Source of the DNA: Limnohabitans sp. Jir61
Lineage (GTDB): Bacteria; Pseudomonadota; Gammaproteobacteria; Burkholderiales; Burkholderiaceae_C
Reading direction: 5' to 3'
Assembly: GCF_003063545.1 (NCBI RefSeq)
Contig: NZ_NESD01000001.1
Coordinates: 434,001 to 498,000, forward strand
Length of the DNA stretch: 64,000 bases
Under the pieces are notes generated by a model, which saw nothing but the letters and a program-made list of their open reading frames with translations, ran no database searches and was not told the DNA's origin. A program made the translations under genes and the position numbers. This document shows, piece by piece, positions 19,404 to 27,793 of the stretch. How positions within the stretch are numbered: the first letter of the stretch is position 1; each line of letters starts with the position of its first letter.

Positions 19404-20093
19404 GTGCGAATTTTGCTGATTGAAGACGACGCCGTGCTGCAAGCGGTGATGCTGCGTAGCCTGACTGATGCAGGTCATCGCGTGGACGCGGCCAGCCATT
19501 TGGAAGAAGGCGCACACTTTTGGCAGGTGCAGGCTTATGACGCCGTGCTGCTGGACCTGAACTTGCCGCTTAACGGCCAGCTTCACGCTGCCCAAGGCAG
19601 TGGTTTGCAGCTGCTGCGCGAAGCGCGCGCGCGAGGTGACCGCACGCCCGTGCTGGTGCTGACCGCGCGTAACCGCACAGATGAACGCATTGCCGGCCTA
19701 GATGCTGGTGCAGATGACTATTTGGGCAAGCCCTTTGATTTGGAAGAAGTTGAGGCGCGCTTGCGTGCATTGGTGCGCCGCACCCAAGGTGTGAGTGACG
19801 AGGTGCAGGTGGGGCGCTTGCGCCTGAACCGCAAGCTGCGCCGCATTTTTGTGGGCGATGCTGATCTGGCTTTGCCCGCGCGCGAGTTTGAAGTGCTGTG
19901 CGAGTTGATGACGCCACCGGGCCGTGCGGTGAGTAAACGTGTGTTGTCTGACAAGCTTTCTGATTTTGATGAGGCTTTGGGCGACAACGCACTTGAAGCG
20001 TTCATTTCGCGCTTACGTAAAAAATTGGCCGAGAGCGGGGCGAAGATTCGCACCTTGCGCGGCATTGGTTATGTTTTAGAGGAGCAGGTATGA
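19404..20093 (+). CDS. OmpR-family response regulator (CzcR/QseB-like)
   Basis: Receiver plus winged-helix DNA-binding protein, 229 residues, GTG start. Phosphorylation-site residues are visible: acidic pair in IEDD, Asp in VLLDLNLP, Thr in VLTAR and Lys in YLGKPFD. The C-terminal half carries the OmpR-type winged helix ending ISRLRKKL and RGIGYVLE. Odd point: between NLP and the following GL the receiver has about 11 residues (LNGQLHAAQGS) where this family normally has about four. It overlaps the kinase gene by 4 bases and is divergent from czcBA, which it probably controls. Confidence 0.9.
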   Translation: MRILLIEDDAVLQAVMLRSLTDAGHRVDAASHLEEGAHFWQVQAYDAVLLDLNLPLNGQLHAAQGSGLQLLREARARGDRTPVLVLTARNRTDERIAGLDAGADDYLGKPFDLEEVEARLRALVRRTQGVSDEVQVGRLRLNRKLRRIFVGDADLALPAREFEVLCELMTPPGRAVSKRVLSDKLSDFDEALGDNALEAFISRLRKKLAESGAKIRTLRGIGYVLEEQV

Positions 20094-21514
20094 CCGACGC
20101 ACCACGCAAGCCTTCGCTGCGCAACCGATTGATGCGCCATGTGCTGATGCCTCTGGCCGTGACTTGGCTGGTGGGGTCAGCTTTGGTGGTGGGCATTGCG
20201 TCGTATTTCGCGCAGCAGGCATTTGACCGCTCGTTGTTGGACGATGCGTATTTGGTTGCCAGCCATGTGCGACGTGCCCCAGACGATACGGGCACTTTGG
20301 ACTTGAGCCTCTCGGCACAAGAAATGAGCACGGTGTTGTTTGACCAAAGCGAGTCGCTGTACTTTGCTGTGCTGAGCCCCTCGGGTAATTTATTGGCAGG
20401 TCATGCAGGCTTGAGACCCGATCAGTTTGGATCGACGGTGAAGCCTCAGTTTGCAGCCATGGAATACCAAGGACGCATGTTGCGCACGGTGACGATTCAC
20501 CGCCAACAGCCTGGTGACTTTTATGTGGTGATGGCGCAAACCACCGTGAGCCGAGACCGATTGCTGCAACGCTTGTTCACTTTCTCCATCGTGCCGCAGT
20601 TGTTGTTGCTGGTGTTGTTGGCGGCATGGTTGCAACGCGCAATTGAAGACGACTTGACGCCCTTGGCCGACCTTGAAGACGCCGTGGGTCAACGCGATGC
20701 GCGCGACCTCACTCCCGTGCCTGTGACGGCCACCACGCGTGATGTGCAACGCTTGGGTCAAGCCATCAATGCGCTCTTGGGGCGCATTGCGTACAGCGTG
20801 CAAGCGCAACGCGAGTTCTCGGGCAATGTGGCGCACGAGTTGCGTACACCACTTGCAGGTATTCGCGCATTGGCCGATTACGGCTTGCGTCAAAACGACC
20901 CGCAGGTGTGGCGTGAGCAATTGCAAGGCATTGCACAAAGCCAAGAGCGAGCCAGCCATTTGGTGGACCAACTGCTGGCTTTGGCCTTGGCCGATGAGGC
21001 TAAGCAAACCTTAGAAAACGTACCTGTGGCTTTAGATAGCTTGGTGGGTGAGGCTGTGTTGCGCTTCTTGTCGCGTGCCGATGCGACCGGTGTGGACCTA
21101 GGCGCCAAAGGCATTGACCATGCTGTGATGGTCCAGGGCAATGCAGCATTGATTGAAGGCATTTTGAATAACCTGATTGACAACGCCTTGCGCTATGGAC
21201 GCGCACAAGAGGGCGAGAGCCACATCACGGTATCACTCGAGCAAACCTACCAACACGTGACCTTATCTGTCACTGATAACGGTGCAGGTGTGCCACCTGA
21301 CAAGCTCAAGCAAATCAGCCAGCGCTGGGTGCAGGGCTCAGCAGGCGAGGCGCTCAAAGCAGGTATGGGCTTGGGTCTTGCCATCGTTGGCAGCTATGCC
21401 AAGCTGCTGAGTGCTCGGGTGGCGTTTAAATCTGTTGAGCCACACGGATTTAGTGTGAGTGTGGCGTTTCCTCAACCCTCAGCCTCGATTAAGCCTGAGG
21501 ACGCCACATCTTGA
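20090..21514 (+). CDS. Two-component sensor histidine kinase
   Basis: Inner-membrane kinase of 474 residues. Helix 1 is at about 20-40, a periplasmic sensor part follows, helix 2 is at about 165-185, then a HAMP-like linker. The HisKA box is EFSGNVAHELRTPLAG with the phosphoacceptor His, followed by the N box GILNNLIDNALRYG, G1 VTDNGAGVPP and G2 GMGLGLAIVGS. It overlaps the response regulator by 4 bases and lies divergent to czcBA, which suggests metal sensing; the periplasmic domain itself gives no direct hint. Its 3' end overlaps the convergent flavin-reductase gene by 26 bases. Confidence 0.9.
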   Translation: MTDAPRKPSLRNRLMRHVLMPLAVTWLVGSALVVGIASYFAQQAFDRSLLDDAYLVASHVRRAPDDTGTLDLSLSAQEMSTVLFDQSESLYFAVLSPSGNLLAGHAGLRPDQFGSTVKPQFAAMEYQGRMLRTVTIHRQQPGDFYVVMAQTTVSRDRLLQRLFTFSIVPQLLLLVLLAAWLQRAIEDDLTPLADLEDAVGQRDARDLTPVPVTATTRDVQRLGQAINALLGRIAYSVQAQREFSGNVAHELRTPLAGIRALADYGLRQNDPQVWREQLQGIAQSQERASHLVDQLLALALADEAKQTLENVPVALDSLVGEAVLRFLSRADATGVDLGAKGIDHAVMVQGNAALIEGILNNLIDNALRYGRAQEGESHITVSLEQTYQHVTLSVTDNGAGVPPDKLKQISQRWVQGSAGEALKAGMGLGLAIVGSYAKLLSARVAFKSVEPHGFSVSVAFPQPSASIKPEDATS

Positions 21515-22103
21515 AGAGTTGCTCTGGCCCAATGCTGAAGTAGTCGGCTGGGCCGCCACCACGCAAGATGTGACCTGCATTGGCCGTGTCATAGATGCCG
21601 TCTTTGAGCAAATGGCTGGCAATGTGCACACCCACCACTTCGCCCAGCACCAACCATGTGGGCACCTTTTGCTTGTCTAAGCCTTCGAGCTGAATGATTT
21701 GCGTGCTGCGGCACTCAAACGACACAGGGCTCTCGGCCACGCGCGGCACATCGACCACGCGTGAAGGGGCGGTGGCTAAGCCGGCCAACTCAAACTCATT
21801 CACCTCAGGGCCCACAGGTGCGCAAGTTTGGTTCATGGCTTCTGCCAAGGGGCGAGTGACGAGGTTCCACACAAACATGCCGTTTTCTTGCACGTTGCGC
21901 AGCGAGTCTTTGGGGCCGGTGCTAGAGAAGCCCACGATGGGCGGGATGTAGTTGAAGGCGGTGAAAAAGCTGTAGGGCGCGAGGTTCAACACGCCATCGT
22001 TGCTGCGGGTGGACACCCAGCCAATGGGGCGAGGGCCAACAATGGCGTTGAAGGGGTCGTGTGGCAGGCCGTGGCCGTTTTTAGGTTCGTAAAAATGTGT
22101 CAT
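21489..22103 (-). CDS. Flavin reductase family protein (FMN-binding split barrel)
   Basis: Flavoredoxin-like FMN-binding protein of about 204 residues. It shows DPFNAIVGPRPIGWVSTRS at the N-terminus and NLAPYSFFTAFNYIPPIVGFSS, the usual flavin-binding start of this family. The start could also be the ATG at 22109, two residues upstream; no ribosome site separates them. It stands between the histidine kinase (convergent overlap) and the first ion-channel gene. Family members reduce flavins or form part of two-component oxygenases; the partner is not seen. Confidence 0.83.
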   Translation of the reverse strand: MTHFYEPKNGHGLPHDPFNAIVGPRPIGWVSTRSNDGVLNLAPYSFFTAFNYIPPIVGFSSTGPKDSLRNVQENGMFVWNLVTRPLAEAMNQTCAPVGPEVNEFELAGLATAPSRVVDVPRVAESPVSFECRSTQIIQLEGLDKQKVPTWLVLGEVVGVHIASHLLKDGIYDTANAGHILRGGGPADYFSIGPEQLFKMWRPQA

Positions 22104-22172
22104 GGCCATACGGTAAACGCAAACGCACAAGCAGGCTGTCGCCTACTTGTAAAACCGCAAGCGCTGTGTGCT

Positions 22173-23765
22173 TTAGAACGTGCGTTTGGCCACGATGGCC
22201 AGCACATCCAATTCCGCTTGGTGGTCGGCTTGGCTGTCTTTCAAACTTTTGCGCAAGGTGTCTTCGCCTGTGGCTTGTGTGATCAAGCTGAGTTGATCTA
22301 CCAAAAGCTTGAACTGGGCAGCGGCGAGGCCGGGGTGCGCTTTGGCGTCGAGCACCAAACCGTTGGCATGGGTGTGATCTTCTGCCTCTTTGGCTTCAAA
22401 CTCGGCACGTGCTTCATCGGTGAGGCGTTTGACTTCGTCGCTTGATAAGTGCAAGCGCTCGGCTTCGGCCACGATGAGTTCTTTTTCGGCATGGTCAAGA
22501 ATGCCATCCTCAAAAGCGAGCATCAAGCGTTGTTTGAAAGCTTCACGGTCAATACGCAGCTGGTCAGTGAAAGCAGATGCCAGCAAACCTGCAGGGATGG
22601 CAAAAATACCAATGCCAATCAAGGCTACGACAACCGTGAGCAATCGTCCCAAAGGTGTGATGGGCGAAATATCCCCGTAGCCCACAGAAGCCAATGTGAT
22701 GATGGCCCAGTAGATGGACTGAGGTATGTTTTCAAATTTGTCGGGCTGTGCGTCATGCTCTAGCAAAAAGCCCAAGCTGGCAGTTAGCACGACCAACAAC
22801 ATCATGACGAACACCGAGGCAAAGATGACTTGCCATTCACGTTGAACGACTTTGTAGAGCGTTTGTAGTGCCGATGTGTAGCGCGTGAGTTTGAGCAAAC
22901 GAATCAAGCGGAAGACGCGCAAGAAACGCAAGTCAATGTGTTGGCTGACCAAGGCCTCGAGGACGAATGGCAAGATGGCCAACAAATCAATGATGGCTGA
23001 ACCCGAGCGAATGTGCGCCCAACGACGCATGCGCAAGTGCTTGTAGTCGGGGTTTTCGGGGGCGGTGTAAACGCGCGCGATGTATTCGATGGTGAAGATC
23101 GTGAATGCCATCAAGTCAATGACATGAAACTCCACCGCAAACAATGCACGGATTGACTCAACGGATTCAAAGATTACGCAGGTGATCGACAGAGCCACCC
23201 AGAACACTACGAAGTTATCGACGTAGGCATGTAGGCGACCCGAGTGTCCTGTGGGTACAAGCAAGGCAAACAACTTGGCGCGGAAGCTTCGATCGGCGTT
23301 GAGCTCTTGAAACTCATGCCAAGCTGGAATGATTTGGCGTGAGAGCTTGAACATTCGCGCCAATCGCATGATTCGCAGAACGCGCAACATTTCCACATCC
23401 ACATCGACAAAGCGAGCAAAGTAGAAGGGTGCGATGGCGATCAAGTCAATCAGCGCATAAAAGCTAAGCGCATAGCGCAGGCGTGGAAAACTTTTACCCG
23501 CGTAATCTGGGTTTAGGTGCGCTGTTGCTATACGCATCACATATTCGGCGGTGAAGATGCCAACGGTGATGACGTCAAACAAATGGAACCAGTGTTTGTA
23601 GTCGTTGTAGATCTCGGGTGTGTTTTCGATGAGAACTGCAATCACACTCGCCACGATCAAGAACGCAATGGTGCGCTCAACTTGGCGTTGAAAGCCATGC
23701 TTGAACTCTGGGTCAAATACCCATTTGTAAAAACTGGCGAGAGGCGAGGTGTGATGTGTGGTCAT
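22173..23765 (-). CDS. Tandem voltage-sensor potassium channel (VSD-VSD-pore)
   Basis: The 530-residue membrane protein has two voltage-sensor domains before one pore. VSD1: S1 about 32-48, S2 62-80, S3 100-117, S4 124-141 with R127/R130/R133/R136/K139 spaced by three. No pore follows; instead comes a linker with EFQELN (150-155). VSD2: S1 183-200, S2 212-232, S3 256-272, S4 277-295 with five arginines and one lysine. Then S5, pore with the K+ filter TLASVGYGD (356-364) and S6. The C-terminus has the helical module also found in three neighbouring channels (DGILDHAEKELIV...LHLSSDEV). It overlaps the BacNav-type gene by 4 bases. The domain order is read directly; gating and selectivity are inference. 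Confidence 0.85.
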   Translation of the reverse strand: MTTHHTSPLASFYKWVFDPEFKHGFQRQVERTIAFLIVASVIAVLIENTPEIYNDYKHWFHLFDVITVGIFTAEYVMRIATAHLNPDYAGKSFPRLRYALSFYALIDLIAIAPFYFARFVDVDVEMLRVLRIMRLARMFKLSRQIIPAWHEFQELNADRSFRAKLFALLVPTGHSGRLHAYVDNFVVFWVALSITCVIFESVESIRALFAVEFHVIDLMAFTIFTIEYIARVYTAPENPDYKHLRMRRWAHIRSGSAIIDLLAILPFVLEALVSQHIDLRFLRVFRLIRLLKLTRYTSALQTLYKVVQREWQVIFASVFVMMLLVVLTASLGFLLEHDAQPDKFENIPQSIYWAIITLASVGYGDISPITPLGRLLTVVVALIGIGIFAIPAGLLASAFTDQLRIDREAFKQRLMLAFEDGILDHAEKELIVAEAERLHLSSDEVKRLTDEARAEFEAKEAEDHTHANGLVLDAKAHPGLAAAQFKLLVDQLSLITQATGEDTLRKSLKDSQADHQAELDVLAIVAKRTF

Positions 23766-24577
23766 CGTTTGTTTTGTTCAATGATGAGTTCACGCAAGGC
23801 GGTCACTTCTTTACGCAACTCTTGCAATTCATCTTGTACGCTGAGTTGGTGGCTGTGATCACGATGGTCTTTCTCTTTGTCAGCGGTGATCGAATCTACG
23901 ATCACAGCAATGAACAAATTGAAAATGATGAACGTGGCGATCAAGATGAAGAAGATGAAAAATACCCAAGAGTAGGGGAACACTTCCATCACAGGACGGG
24001 CAATGCCGTCAGCCCAACTCTCGAGGGTCATCACTTGGAATAAAGTGAAAGCGCTAGTGCTCAAACTGCCAAACCAATCTGGAAAGTCTTTGTGATACAG
24101 ATTGGTGGCAATGACCGAAGCAACGTAGAAGATGATCATGATCAGGCCAAATACAGAGCCCAAGCCTGGCAATGAACTGAGCAAGCCACCCACAACCTTG
24201 CGCATGCTCTCGACCTTGTTGATGAGGCGCAGTACCCGCAATACGCGCAGTGCACGCAACACAGCCAGCGAGCCAGAAGCAGGCACCAAGGCAATGCCGA
24301 CGACGATGAAGTCAAACACGCACCAAGCGTCTTTGAAGAACGAGAAGCCGCGTGCTGCAATGAGCAACACGATTTCTAAAATGAAAATGCCCAAGATGAC
24401 GTGGTCGAGCAAAAACAATTCATGACCCCATGTGTCCATCACCTCATGGTTCGTCTCAATGCCCAGAATGGCAGCGTTGATGACGATGAGAAAAACCAAG
24501 AAATGTTGAATGGCATGGTGTGTGATGAATTGTTCAATTCGTCCGCGCCAAGTGAGCGTATCGGTAGTGCTTTGCAT
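23762..24577 (-). CDS. BacNav-type voltage-gated sodium channel homologue
   Basis: Single-domain 6TM channel of about 271 residues. S4 reads LRALRVLRVLRLINKVESMRK split over 107-128, with arginines every third residue. The pore filter is TLESWAD (184-190), matching the BacNav TLESW signature (NaChBac TLESWAS, NavAb TLESWSM). S6 carries FNLFIAVIVDSI and the C-terminus is a predicted coiled coil (QDELQELRKEVTALRELI), as in BacNav tetramers. The seventh filter residue is Asp, as in the calcium-selective CavAb design, so some Ca2+ permeation is possible. An alternative GTG start at 24622 adds 15 residues. Translationally coupled to the tandem-VSD channel downstream. Confidence 0.88.
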   Translation of the reverse strand: MQSTTDTLTWRGRIEQFITHHAIQHFLVFLIVINAAILGIETNHEVMDTWGHELFLLDHVILGIFILEIVLLIAARGFSFFKDAWCVFDFIVVGIALVPASGSLAVLRALRVLRVLRLINKVESMRKVVGGLLSSLPGLGSVFGLIMIIFYVASVIATNLYHKDFPDWFGSLSTSAFTLFQVMTLESWADGIARPVMEVFPYSWVFFIFFILIATFIIFNLFIAVIVDSITADKEKDHRDHSHQLSVQDELQELRKEVTALRELIIEQNKR

Positions 24578-24916
24578 AACTAAATCAGAGTCAGAAATGT
24601 TGGATGGAAAATAACCGCTCACTCTACCTGATTGCGTTGGGTATGCTTTGATTTGGTGCAGCTAAGGTGTTGTTTTGCGATGTTGTGAGCAACTCAAAAA
24701 CTTTCAAATTTCTCAGAAATATTTACGTTCTGTTTTGTAATCTTTTGAAGTAAAAAATCTCATTGAGACAGTTGTATTTCATTCTCCATATACGGAAATA
24801 AATCCTAATTTGTTATTGCATGAGGGCTTACGCCAAGTTTTCAGCTGGCGAGTGATTCTTAAAATCTCTGCCAGTCCAAATTTTCCGTTTGGTTTACTTA
24901 AAGGAAAGATACACAT
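24578..24916. promoter_or_regulatory. AT-rich divergent promoter region between channel genes
   Basis: This stretch separates the BacNav-type gene (leftward) from the Kv gene (rightward) and must hold both promoters. It is visibly AT-richer than its surroundings. AAGGAA at 24901-24906 is the ribosome site of the Kv gene. I see no clear operator or long hairpin; CGCCA...TGGCG around 24831-24850 is a weak 5-bp inverted repeat only. Confidence 0.45.
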
Positions 24917-25948
24917 ATGCATGCAAATGTGCGTTACGAAGAGAATTCAGACAGCGTGATTCAACGCGTCTTCACAGACCCCACCAGCAAAGCGTTCACA
25001 CGTTGGGTGGCCATGATCAACTTCTGGATTTTGATTTCGTGTTTGTCATTGGCTGGTGAGACCGTAGAGCCTTATGCCACCGTTCATGCGAGCTTGTTCA
25101 ATTACATTGAATATGCCGCAGTGTTGTTCTTCACGATCGACTACCTCGGCAATTTGTACTTCGCCAAAGACCGCGTGAAGTACTTCTTCAGTTTCTGGGG
25201 CTTGGTTGACTTGATTTCGATCTTGCCAACTTACTTGAGCATCATGAATTTGACCGCCTTGCAAGGCTCTAAAGTTCTCCGTGTGTTACGCGTGGTTCGA
25301 GTGCTCCGAGTGTTGAAGATGGCACGTATTGCCTTGCAGCAGTTGGAAAAGAAGTTGGAAAGCTCCAACCCTATTCTGACCAACCTCAAGATCTATTTCA
25401 TCGCTTTGTTCTCCGTGGTGATGATCTCCAGCACCTTGATGTACTACGTGGAAGGTGACTTGTACTCTGCAGATGCCATCACTTTGGGTCAAGCCAAATT
25501 GGATGCAGAAATCAAGGCCAACCCATTACCTGCTGACGCGCCTCCAGAAGCTGCCAAGTTCATGCCTGTGGACCCCATCAGTGGCAACCCAATCCCAGAA
25601 GATAAGCGTTTCTTTACATCTATCCCTGCAGCGATGTGGTGGTGTATGGTGACTTTGACCACCACTGGCTATGGCGACATGTTCCCACTCACCTTTGGTG
25701 GACGTGTGATTGCAGCGGTCACCATGTTGATGGGCTTGGTACTGTTTGGTATTTTGTTGAACATCGTGGGTAAAACCATCATGGTGTTGTTGTTCGGTGA
25801 ACAACTCACAGAAGACAACACAGCACCTGCCACACGCGAAACGATTTTGCGCATGATGGTGAGCCGCAAATGGATTTCAGAGCACCGCGCTTATGAGTTG
25901 GAATTGATGTCTGAAGAAGAGATCAAGAACCACGCTAAGAACCTGTAA
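24917..25948 (+). CDS. Voltage-gated potassium channel with long extracellular turret
   Basis: The 343-residue 6TM channel has S1 about 29-48, S2 60-82, S3 90-110, S4 118-136 with K119/R122/R125/R128/R131/K134, S5 156-177, pore with the canonical K+ filter TTTGYGD (248-254), and S6 261-290. Between S5 and the pore helix there is an extracellular insert of about 50 residues (178-232) rich in Pro, Ala and acidic residues, much longer than in KvAP-type channels. The C-terminal tail ends SEEEIKNHAKNL. It is transcribed alone, with a strong terminator after it, and converges with the DUF4337 gene. Confidence 0.9.
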   Translation: MHANVRYEENSDSVIQRVFTDPTSKAFTRWVAMINFWILISCLSLAGETVEPYATVHASLFNYIEYAAVLFFTIDYLGNLYFAKDRVKYFFSFWGLVDLISILPTYLSIMNLTALQGSKVLRVLRVVRVLRVLKMARIALQQLEKKLESSNPILTNLKIYFIALFSVVMISSTLMYYVEGDLYSADAITLGQAKLDAEIKANPLPADAPPEAAKFMPVDPISGNPIPEDKRFFTSIPAAMWWCMVTLTTTGYGDMFPLTFGGRVIAAVTMLMGLVLFGILLNIVGKTIMVLLFGEQLTEDNTAPATRETILRMMVSRKWISEHRAYELELMSEEEIKNHAKNL

Positions 25949-25961
25949 AGGTTTTGCCAAC

Positions 25962-25992
25962 AAAAAGGCCGCTCTTAGAGCGGCCTTTTTTT
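25962..25992. terminator. Bidirectional rho-independent terminator
   Basis: Perfect stem AAAAAGGCCGCTC / GAGCGGCCTTTTT with loop TTA, followed by more T residues on the plus strand and A/T-rich sequence on the other side. It lies between the convergent Kv gene and DUF4337 gene and can serve both. Confidence 0.92.
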
Positions 25993-26006
25993 TATGTCTG
26001 TTTAAT

Positions 26007-26579
26007 TTATATGAACAACATAAATCCATTGATGGTGGAGAAGATGCCCATCAAGCCCAAAATGCAGGGCACCCAGAACAGCGCAGTGGTCCCAGTCAAA
26101 ATGGCCACCGAGGTCAACACAATGGCTATTTGAAGCAGAGCTTCTGCGTAATCAAACCATGGGTCTTGGCGCAGGGCGATGTCACGCTCATGCTCGTGCT
26201 CTTTGGCTTTTTCCATCAGCTCTTTTTTGCCGTCACCGGTTTCAGGCTCAGACTCGTAGCGAGCAATGTTCTTCTCATAAGCTTCCAGCTTTTTCTCAGC
26301 CATTTGTTTGGCAGCAGGCGAAAGCTTGTCGCTGGCGAGTTGAATGCGTAGTTCATCCGCTGCGATTTTGTAATCGGTCTGACGAATGTTCTTGGCTTGG
26401 TAGAACGAGTAGGCGTTCGCAGCCAAGATGTTGTTGCTCATGCTTTCTTTAGAGGCATTGTTGCCGCCTAGGCTGGCAATGGCCAAACACATGGCCAAAC
26501 TCGACACCAACATGGCGCAACGGGTGCGGAATGGATCGTTGCCGTGCTCTGGCAATTCGGTTTCTGGAGCTTCACTCAT
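26007..26579 (-). CDS. DUF4337 family membrane protein
   Basis: The 190-residue protein has an N-terminal membrane helix (MLVSSLAMCLAIASLGG), the DUF4337 hallmark of an alpha-helical middle (NAYSFYQAKNIRQTDYKI, then a charged coiled-coil-like segment 60-125), and two C-terminal membrane helices (about 145-188). DUF4337 has no known biochemical role. Here it is the last gene of a channel operon: it overlaps the 75-residue gene by 4 bases (ATGA) and is followed by a terminator. An auxiliary role in the channel locus is inference from position only. Confidence 0.85.
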   Translation of the reverse strand: MSEAPETELPEHGNDPFRTRCAMLVSSLAMCLAIASLGGNNASKESMSNNILAANAYSFYQAKNIRQTDYKIAADELRIQLASDKLSPAAKQMAEKKLEAYEKNIARYESEPETGDGKKELMEKAKEHEHERDIALRQDPWFDYAEALLQIAIVLTSVAILTGTTALFWVPCILGLMGIFSTINGFMLFI

Positions 26580-26803
26580 AGGTCTTCCTTTTTAGGGTTA
26601 GTCTGTTCTTCTGAGGATTTATTTTTGCGTTTGACAAAAATCTTATAGATAGCAAATACAGCCAATAGCACTGCCAAAACGCAAATCACCAGTTCGGCTG
26701 TGGTGAGTTGGTCTACAAACTGGTCGACATAGTCATACGTCGATAAGGGTGTGTAAACGTCTGGATTTTCTTGCTTGTATTTCTCGTAGGCGCGGTGGTC
26801 CAT
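26576..26803 (-). CDS. Small single-span membrane protein, unknown
   Basis: The 75-residue protein has an acidic, tyrosine-rich N-terminus (HRAYEKYKQENPDVYTPLS), one membrane helix at about 36-54 (AELVICVLAVLLAVFAIYK) and a basic-then-acidic cytoplasmic tail (KRKNKSSEEQ). I do not recognise the family. Its coupling to DUF4337 (4-base overlap) and 18-base spacing from the atypical-filter channel argue that it is real and cotranscribed. Size and topology resemble small channel auxiliary subunits, but nothing in the sequence proves this. Confidence 0.7.
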   Translation of the reverse strand: MDHRAYEKYKQENPDVYTPLSTYDYVDQFVDQLTTAELVICVLAVLLAVFAIYKIFVKRKNKSSEEQTNPKKEDL

Positions 26804-26821
26804 GGTGGCTCTCGCTTCGTT

Positions 26822-27793
26822 TTATTTAGATTGCTTATTGGCGTCAGAGATTTGTTTCTCTTCTTCCATTTGGTGTTTGATGGCTTCCACTTGCTCATCA
26901 GACATGCCCAGTTTGGCTTGCATGATTTTAAGTTGGGCTTGTTCTTCTTCTGTGACAACGCCGTCGGAAAGTACGTTTCTCACTTCCATTTCGTACAAAG
27001 CTTGACGTCGCTCAACTTGTGCGGTGTAGGCGGTGGCCACCACACCCGTCAAGATAGCCGCTAAGGCGATGGACAAGATTTGCGTGAAGATCACCAAGAT
27101 CGTGCCAAAGAAGGTGACAGGGTCAACGTTGCCCCAGCCCGACACAATGGTGATGACAAACCAATGCATGGCTGCTGGAATGGAGGGGAAGACTTCAGGT
27201 TGTTCGTGACCTTCGATGATGTAGATCAGCGAGGAGAAAAGCAAGCAGCTGATGAACAGCAAGAACACGGCTGATGAGAAAGAGTCTTTCTCGGCTTTGA
27301 CAGCAGCCACCATGTCTTCAAACGCGCTGTTGTAGCGAGAGAGTTTGAAAATTCGCATCAAACGGAACATCCGCAGCACGCGCAAGTCAGCGCCTGGGAA
27401 GAGCAGTTGCAAATAGAAGGGCACTGTACTTACAAAGTCGATGATGCCGTAGAAGCTGAATACGTATTCTTTGCGGCCATCCCATTGCGTGCCACCTGTA
27501 CGCAGGTATTTTTCGCCGTAAGACCAGACGCGCATGACGAATTCGACCGAGAACACGGCCACGCTGAACATGTCGAATAGGTGAAACTCGTGCTCGAAGG
27601 CTTCATGGATTTCGGGGACCGATTCCAAGATGATGCCAATCACGTTGGCTACTACCAGCAAGGCAATGAAAATTTCAACGAAATGGCTGTACTTGTCAGG
27701 CACTTCGCCTTCCATGATTTCGTAGGTGCGGCGCTTGATGCGTTGATAAGTCGAGGGGATAGGAACTGCTGTGGTCATGGTGCGCTCATTCAT
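26822..27793 (-). CDS. Voltage-gated-like ion channel with atypical filter VSGWGN
   Basis: The 323-residue 6TM channel has S1 about 38-58, S2 70-90, S3 110-131, S4 136-152 with R138/R141/R144/R147/K150, S5 172-192, pore and S6 228-255. The pore reads VITIVSGWGNVDP (212-224): aligned to the K+ filter TVGYGD, Thr becomes Val, Val becomes Ser, Tyr becomes Trp and Asp becomes Asn. The C-terminal module DGVVTEEEQAQ...LGMSDEQVEAI is shared with other channels here. It overlaps the paralogous gene upstream by 8 bases. Selectivity cannot be predicted; it may be a non-selective cation channel. Confidence 0.83.
   Translation of the reverse strand: MNERTMTTAVPIPSTYQRIKRRTYEIMEGEVPDKYSHFVEIFIALLVVANVIGIILESVPEIHEAFEHEFHLFDMFSVAVFSVEFVMRVWSYGEKYLRTGGTQWDGRKEYVFSFYGIIDFVSTVPFYLQLLFPGADLRVLRMFRLMRIFKLSRYNSAFEDMVAAVKAEKDSFSSAVFLLFISCLLFSSLIYIIEGHEQPEVFPSIPAAMHWFVITIVSGWGNVDPVTFFGTILVIFTQILSIALAAILTGVVATAYTAQVERRQALYEMEVRNVLSDGVVTEEEQAQLKIMQAKLGMSDEQVEAIKHQMEEEKQISDANKQSK

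Noticed and set aside
21489-21514. CCTCAG...CTGAGG inverted repeat at the kinase/flavin reductase junction
   Set aside because: Inside both convergent genes and without T-run; not a convincing terminator.
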